From an uncultured Paenibacillus sp. (GTDB taxonomy: Bacteria; Bacillota; Bacilli; Paenibacillales; Paenibacillaceae), in NCBI GenBank assembly GCA_937895345.1, contig CALAWP010000001.1:1-18921 (forward strand): DNA of 18,921 nucleotides, given 5' to 3'. The position numbers were made by a program, and so were the translations under genes. Below, piece after piece: positions 15,747 through 18,921 of this stretch (positions are counted from its first letter, which is position 1; each line of letters begins with the position of its first letter). The notes below the pieces were generated by a model. It had not been told where the DNA came from and made no database searches. It was given only the letters and a program-made list of their open reading frames with translations.

Positions 15747-16613
15747 ATGCTCAGGGGATTATACACGGCGGCGGCGGGCATGACGACGCAGCAGCGCAGG
15801 CACGATACGGTGACGAATAACATTTCCAATATCAATACGCCGGGCTACAAGCAGGCCAATGCGGTTTCGCGCTCGTTTCCGGAGATGCTGCTTCGGATGA
15901 CGGGAGTGGAAGGGGCGCAGCGGACCGAAATCGGACGTTGGACAAGCGCGGTGTTTGCCGAGGAAAGCTTATCGATTCATCTGCAAGGCGACTTGATGCA
16001 GACGAACCAATCGTCGGACTTCGCCATCGTGTCCAATATCGAAGTGGACGGGCTGGCGTTCGACGCTTCGGGCAAGGCGATCGGCCCGGACGGCGAAGCG
16101 GTGTTTCAGCCGCAGGCTTTCTTCACGGTGCAGGACCGAAACGGCGAGATTCGTTATACGCGGGGAGGCCGGTTTACGCTTGACGGCGAGGGCAACCTGC
16201 TGACTGGCGACGGCTCGAACGTGCTGGGCACGAACGGCCAGCCGATCCGCATTCCGGCCGGCGTCAGTCTGGACAGCCTGGTGCTGACGGAGGATCAGCG
16301 CTTTGTGGACGGCGAAGGTAACGATATCGGGGTGCAGCTGCTTATCTCGCGCATTGAGAATCCGAACGAGCTGGTGCGCGAAGGAAACGGCAATTTCCGG
16401 TTCAAAGACGGCGACGGAGCCGTAAGGCCGACGGCGGCGGGAGAGCGCTTCGAGGTCAGACAAGGCTACGTCGAACGGTCCAACGTCGATTCTGCGCAGG
16501 CCGCCGTCGATCTGATGGCCGCGCTGCGCGCCTATGAAGCGAATCAGAAGGTGATCCAGTTTTACGACTCGTCCTTGCAAAAGGCGGCCAACGAAATCGG
16601 GAGAATCGGGTAA
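15747..16613 (+). CDS. flhO: Flagellar hook-basal body (rod) protein, FlhO-like
   Basis: The 288-residue protein belongs to the FlgF/FlgG rod family. Its N-terminus MLRGLYTAAAGMTTQQRR is followed by the basal-body rod signature NNISNINTPGYKQANAV; the C-terminus (EVRQGYVERSNVDSAQAAVD, LMAALRAYEANQKVIQ) is the usual coiled-coil half that packs with other rod subunits. It is exported through the flagellar type III apparatus, so no cleaved signal peptide is expected. ATG 15747 has AAGGAGG six bases away. It lies next to a second paralogue after mbl, as flhO-flhP do in Bacillus. By domain alone FlgF/FlgG cannot be told apart. Confidence 0.9.
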   Translation: MLRGLYTAAAGMTTQQRRHDTVTNNISNINTPGYKQANAVSRSFPEMLLRMTGVEGAQRTEIGRWTSAVFAEESLSIHLQGDLMQTNQSSDFAIVSNIEVDGLAFDASGKAIGPDGEAVFQPQAFFTVQDRNGEIRYTRGGRFTLDGEGNLLTGDGSNVLGTNGQPIRIPAGVSLDSLVLTEDQRFVDGEGNDIGVQLLISRIENPNELVREGNGNFRFKDGDGAVRPTAAGERFEVRQGYVERSNVDSAQAAVDLMAALRAYEANQKVIQFYDSSLQKAANEIGRIG

Positions 16614-16632
16614 CGGGGAGGCGTGAACGGGC

Positions 16633-17472
16633 ATGAACGCATCAATGATTAACGCGATGGTATCGATGAACGCGCTCCAGCAAAAGCTGGATTTGATCGC
16701 GGACAACATCGCCAATGTGGATACGGTCGGATACAAGCGCAAGGAAGCGACATTTGAGGATTTGTTGACGAACCTGAAGGCGCAGCCGGAAACGTTCCAG
16801 CAGCCCGGCAGGCTGACTCCGCTCGACTTCAACCAGGGCTGGGGCGCAAGAGTGACGATGATCCAGCCGAATTTGGCGCAAGGGCCGCTGAAGGCGACGG
16901 GCAGCGCAACGGATATTGCGATCGAGGGCAACGCCTTGTTCGAGGTGCAGGTGGACCAGGCGGGCAACCGGGCATATACGCGCAACGGGGCGTTCCAGTT
17001 GACGGTCAACGCTGGCGGTGATACCATACTGACAACGGAAGATGGTTATCCGGTCATCGCGAACGTTCCGCTCGCGGGCGGCGGTACGGCGGAACAACCC
17101 GTCATTGTGCCCGAAGGCTTCTCGCTGGTTGTAGAGTCGGACGGCACGGTGCTCGCGACTTCCGCGAGTGAAACGCGGACGCTCGGCAGAATCAAGCTTC
17201 TTCAGGCTTCGAGACCGGCGGCGCTTACTCCCGTTGCGGACAATTTGTTTGCGATTGCGCAAGGAATTAATGTCGACGACGTGGTGCAAGCCGTCGTACC
17301 GAATGCCGATAACAGAATTTCTTTGCGGCAAGGCTACCTGGAACAGTCCAACGTGCAGTTCGCGGACGAGATGACGGAGCTTATCAGCGTGCAGCGGGCT
17401 TACCAGCTGGCGGCGAGAGCTTTATCGTCCAGCGATCAGATGATGGGCATGGCGAACGCGTTGCGCGCGTAA
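16633..17472 (+). CDS. flhP: Flagellar hook-basal body (rod) protein, FlhP-like
   Basis: The product is a 279-residue paralogue of the preceding protein. It has the rod signature DNIANVDTVGYKRKEATFEDLL near the N-terminus, the central FlgE/F/G-like region TDIAIEGNALFEVQ with RAYTRNGAFQL, and the conserved C-terminus LRQGYLEQSNVQFADEMTEL followed by ISVQRAYQLAARAL. The first residues (MNASMINAMVSMNALQQKL) differ from the FlhO start, as expected for two different rod positions. It is 19 bp downstream of flhO, with GGGGAGG at 16615-16621, so one operon is likely. Confidence 0.9.
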   Translation: MNASMINAMVSMNALQQKLDLIADNIANVDTVGYKRKEATFEDLLTNLKAQPETFQQPGRLTPLDFNQGWGARVTMIQPNLAQGPLKATGSATDIAIEGNALFEVQVDQAGNRAYTRNGAFQLTVNAGGDTILTTEDGYPVIANVPLAGGGTAEQPVIVPEGFSLVVESDGTVLATSASETRTLGRIKLLQASRPAALTPVADNLFAIAQGINVDDVVQAVVPNADNRISLRQGYLEQSNVQFADEMTELISVQRAYQLAARALSSSDQMMGMANALRA

Positions 17473-17494
17473 GGATAGAATGAAGGTGATACGT

Positions 17495-18097
17495 ATGGCC
17501 GACGATCGTGGGAATTCGGAGGCGAACGGCATCCGGAATCAGACTGCTCAAGGCGGTCGCGGATCAGACGTCAGTAACGGATTTGCAGGCAGTAAGGAAA
17601 GGCCGTTTATCGGCGGCACGGGCACGGCTAGCGTTAGGCCGGTCAGCTCGCTCAGCAGGGTCGAGAGATTCGGCGGCGCATCCGCCAGAGACGGCGGACA
17701 GCCGGGAGCCGGCCGGGACGGCGACGGCTGGACGACGCAGCGCTCCGAGGACGGAGGCCGCAGGGAGGCCGTCCGCCGAGGCGGAGCCCCGGCGGACGGG
17801 CAGCGGGCAAGCCGGGCCGAAGCGGCGGCGGCGCTGGGAAGCCGCGCGTCCAAGCGCGCGGAGGAGCCGGCCGAGGACGACGACGAATACGAGGAAGAAG
17901 ACGGCCGCGAGGCGCCTGCTTGGGCACGCGTGCTGTTTTGGCTGTTCCGCAAGAGCATCGTGCCGATCATTATGATCGTCATGCTCTTGGCCGGACTGTA
18001 CATCGGTTATGTCTATTTGGGCAAGCAGCCCGAAGACGAAGTGTTCAAATGGGGCACCTGGCAGCATCTGTACGATTTGATTTTTGCCGACTCGTAG
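17495..18097 (+). CDS. EpuA-like membrane protein (annotated in databases as 'RNA polymerase subunit beta')
   Basis: The product has 200 residues from ATG 17495, preceded by AAGGTGAT (17483-17490); ATG 17480 is an alternative but is badly spaced from its AAGGAT. Only the last 50 residues look conserved: one TM segment at 154-176 (SIVPIIMIVMLLAGLYIGYV), then YLGKQPEDEVFKWGTWQHLYDLIF, typical of the EpuA family (PF11772), whose 'RNA polymerase' name is historical and not supported by function. Residues 1-148 are a Gly/Arg/Ala-rich and then acidic segment (EDDDEYEEED), much longer than the roughly 60-residue family minimum. It begins 22 bp after flhP and probably shares its transcript. Confidence 0.8.
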   Translation: MADDRGNSEANGIRNQTAQGGRGSDVSNGFAGSKERPFIGGTGTASVRPVSSLSRVERFGGASARDGGQPGAGRDGDGWTTQRSEDGGRREAVRRGGAPADGQRASRAEAAAALGSRASKRAEEPAEDDDEYEEEDGREAPAWARVLFWLFRKSIVPIIMIVMLLAGLYIGYVYLGKQPEDEVFKWGTWQHLYDLIFADS

Positions 18098-18252
18098 GTT
18101 GGACGGGAATCGACTCGTTTCGTTAGGAGCGCACCGGCTTGTGGGTTGCGTGGTGCTGGTCAGGGCTTGTGCCGAGCAATCGGATAAGGCAATCGGAAGA
18201 TCGGGAATCGGAACTTCAGGAGATCAGAGGGTCAGGAAATAGAAGGGCCGAG

Positions 18253-18360
18253 CAGGATTCGGAAGATCGAAGGATCGATCAGGATTCAGAAGGTCGAAGG
18301 ATCGATAGTTCAGGAGTTCAGATGATCGAAGGATCGATTAGGATTCAGAAGATCGAAGAT
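18253..18360. repeat. 27-bp imperfect tandem repeat, about four copies
   Basis: Copies lie at 18253-18279, 18280-18306, 18307-18338 (with five extra bases) and 18339-18360 (truncated). The unit is CAGGATTCAGAAG, then RTCGAAGGATCGAT. More degenerate relatives (AATCGGAA, GATCRG) extend back to about 18175. The region lies between the EpuA-like gene and its terminator, so it would be in the 3' untranslated part of the message. The plus strand is purine-rich. Confidence 0.8.
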
Positions 18361-18368
18361 TGCGATGG

Positions 18369-18380
18369 AATAGATCTATT
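18369..18380. repeat. 12-bp perfect palindrome
   Basis: AATAGATCTATT reads the same on both strands. It lies seven bases before the terminator stem; no function is evident. Confidence 0.5.
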
Positions 18381-18386
18381 AGCAGG

Positions 18387-18423
18387 AGCTTTCCCCGCGG
18401 ATGAAGCGGAGGAAGGCTTTTTT
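18387..18423 (+). terminator. Intrinsic terminator downstream of the repeat region
   Basis: AGCTTTCCCCGC (18387-18398) pairs with GCGGAGGAAGGCT (18406-18418), with one bulged A and one T-G wobble. The loop is GGATGAA and six Ts follow (18418-18423). It probably ends the flhO-flhP-EpuA transcript, about 290 bp after the last gene. Confidence 0.85.
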
Positions 18424-18483
18424 GTTTGTGATATGCGCTGTGAGTTGGCGGCGTTCTTCACTCAGCTTGCCGCATTAGCTCGC

Positions 18484-18666
18484 TAACGGTCATCAGGTAC
18501 GCTTAGCGGGCTTACTGTGCTAAGTTGAATTTTTAATGGACATCAGCGCACCTTAGAAGGCGATAAGGGTAAGGAAAACACAATATTCGGGCGCTAAGCT
18601 GCTCTCATGACCGTTATAGCTCCGAGTGCCTGGTTTTTGCTTTCTAAGCATCGCTCATGACCATTA
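18484..18666. repeat. Four copies of a 23-bp element in a symmetric two-plus, two-minus array
   Basis: The element is TAAYGGWCATSAG, five variable bases, then CTTAG. Plus-strand copies are at 18484-18506 and 18534-18556; minus-strand copies are at 18594-18616 and 18644-18666. Copies in the same orientation are exactly 50 bp apart and the set is symmetric about 18575. No open frame of note crosses it. It resembles, from memory, short interspersed repeats seen in Paenibacillus intergenic DNA; this was not checked. Confidence 0.8.
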
Positions 18667-18789
18667 GAATTGGATGGCTGGGAAGGGTCGGAGACGGCAA
18701 GGATAGTAGTTGCTGGAACGGTATCGGGACGGCAGCGGCAGTTGGAGCAGTAAGCAGTAGATGGAGCGGTATGCAGGATGGTGGCGGAC

Positions 18790-18921
18790 GGCGGGAACGG
18801 CAGGTCGTAGAAGTAGGCGGGAGAAGTAGATTGGAGCGGTATGCGGACGGCAGGACGGTGGGGGAAGGCGGGAACGGCAGGTCGTAGAAGTAGGCGGGAG
18901 AAGTAGATTGGAGCGGTATGC
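18790..18921. repeat. 77-bp-period tandem repeat running off the window
   Basis: A 55-bp block at 18790-18844 recurs base for base at 18867-18921, the last base of the window. The 22 bp between them (18845-18866) complete a 77-bp unit. A degenerate earlier copy is visible from about 18760 (GAGCGGTATGC at 18769-18779). Inside the block AGAAGTAG occurs twice. The array is purine-rich on the plus strand and probably continues to the right. Confidence 0.85.

Noticed and set aside
18139..18486. 115-codon plus-strand frame in the right-hand region
   Set aside because: It consists of the 27-bp repeat followed by an intrinsic terminator lying inside the frame, has no ribosome site and no family resemblance.
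18657..18887. 76-codon frame over the 77-bp repeat
   Set aside because: It is made of repeat DNA, starts inside one of the 23-bp elements and has no ribosome site.
18790..18921. Possible CRISPR array
   Set aside because: Only two exact blocks are visible, the 55-bp block is longer than known repeats, and no cas gene or set of differing spacers is present.

Overview
The window looks like chromosome from a GC-rich, spore-forming, flagellated member of the Paenibacillaceae (Paenibacillus or Cohnella type). The evidence is the gene order DUF1146 - murA - spoIID - spoIIQ - spoIIID - mbl - flhO - flhP - epuA-like, the strong AGGAGG-type ribosome sites, recognisable sigma-E, sigma-F and sigma-D promoter motifs, and an SLH-anchored secreted protease. 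I see no rRNA, tRNA, CRISPR array, transposase or phage gene.

Layout. Positions 3-3215 hold the 3' part of a secreted subtilisin-like protease (S8 domain, three PPC-like modules, three SLH modules), cut by the left edge. A small DUF1146 membrane protein follows at 3321-3593, then an AT-rich promoter region and murA (3843-5351), closed by a strong terminator at 5394-5428. Next comes a block that breaks up the sporulation/cell-wall neighbourhood: a response regulator and histidine kinase on the minus strand (7792 down to 5511), and divergently a three-gene efflux operon on the plus strand (membrane-fusion protein, ABC ATPase and MacB-type permease, 7981-11464). The start codons of the kinase, the ATPase and the permease each overlap the previous stop as ATGA. 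Between the two divergent units lie four direct repeats in exact 11-bp register (7854-7897), the layout expected for an OmpR/PhoB-type regulator. The likely circuit is that the two-component system senses an envelope signal and switches on the YknXYZ/MacAB-like pump.

From 11608 the conserved order resumes. spoIID (mother cell, peptidoglycan lytic) and spoIIQ (forespore, LytM-like) have promoters that fit sigma-E and sigma-F respectively, and spoIIID has a good sigma-E promoter. Then come mbl (actin-like cell-shape protein), flhO and flhP (flagellar rod proteins behind a perfect sigma-D -10 box) and an EpuA-like membrane protein.

The right 820 bases (18098-18921) contain no convincing gene but are rich in repeats: a 27-bp imperfect tandem repeat ahead of a terminator, four 23-bp elements arranged symmetrically about position 18575 in two orientations, and a 77-bp-period tandem repeat running to the window edge.

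A theme across the window is that at least six unrelated, otherwise conserved proteins (protease, MurA, kinase, fusion protein, SpoIID, EpuA-like) carry long Ala/Gly/Pro/Glu-rich low-complexity segments. One sits inside the kinase ATPase domain and one at the C-terminus of MurA. All functional statements rest on motif recognition by eye; no search or alignment was run.
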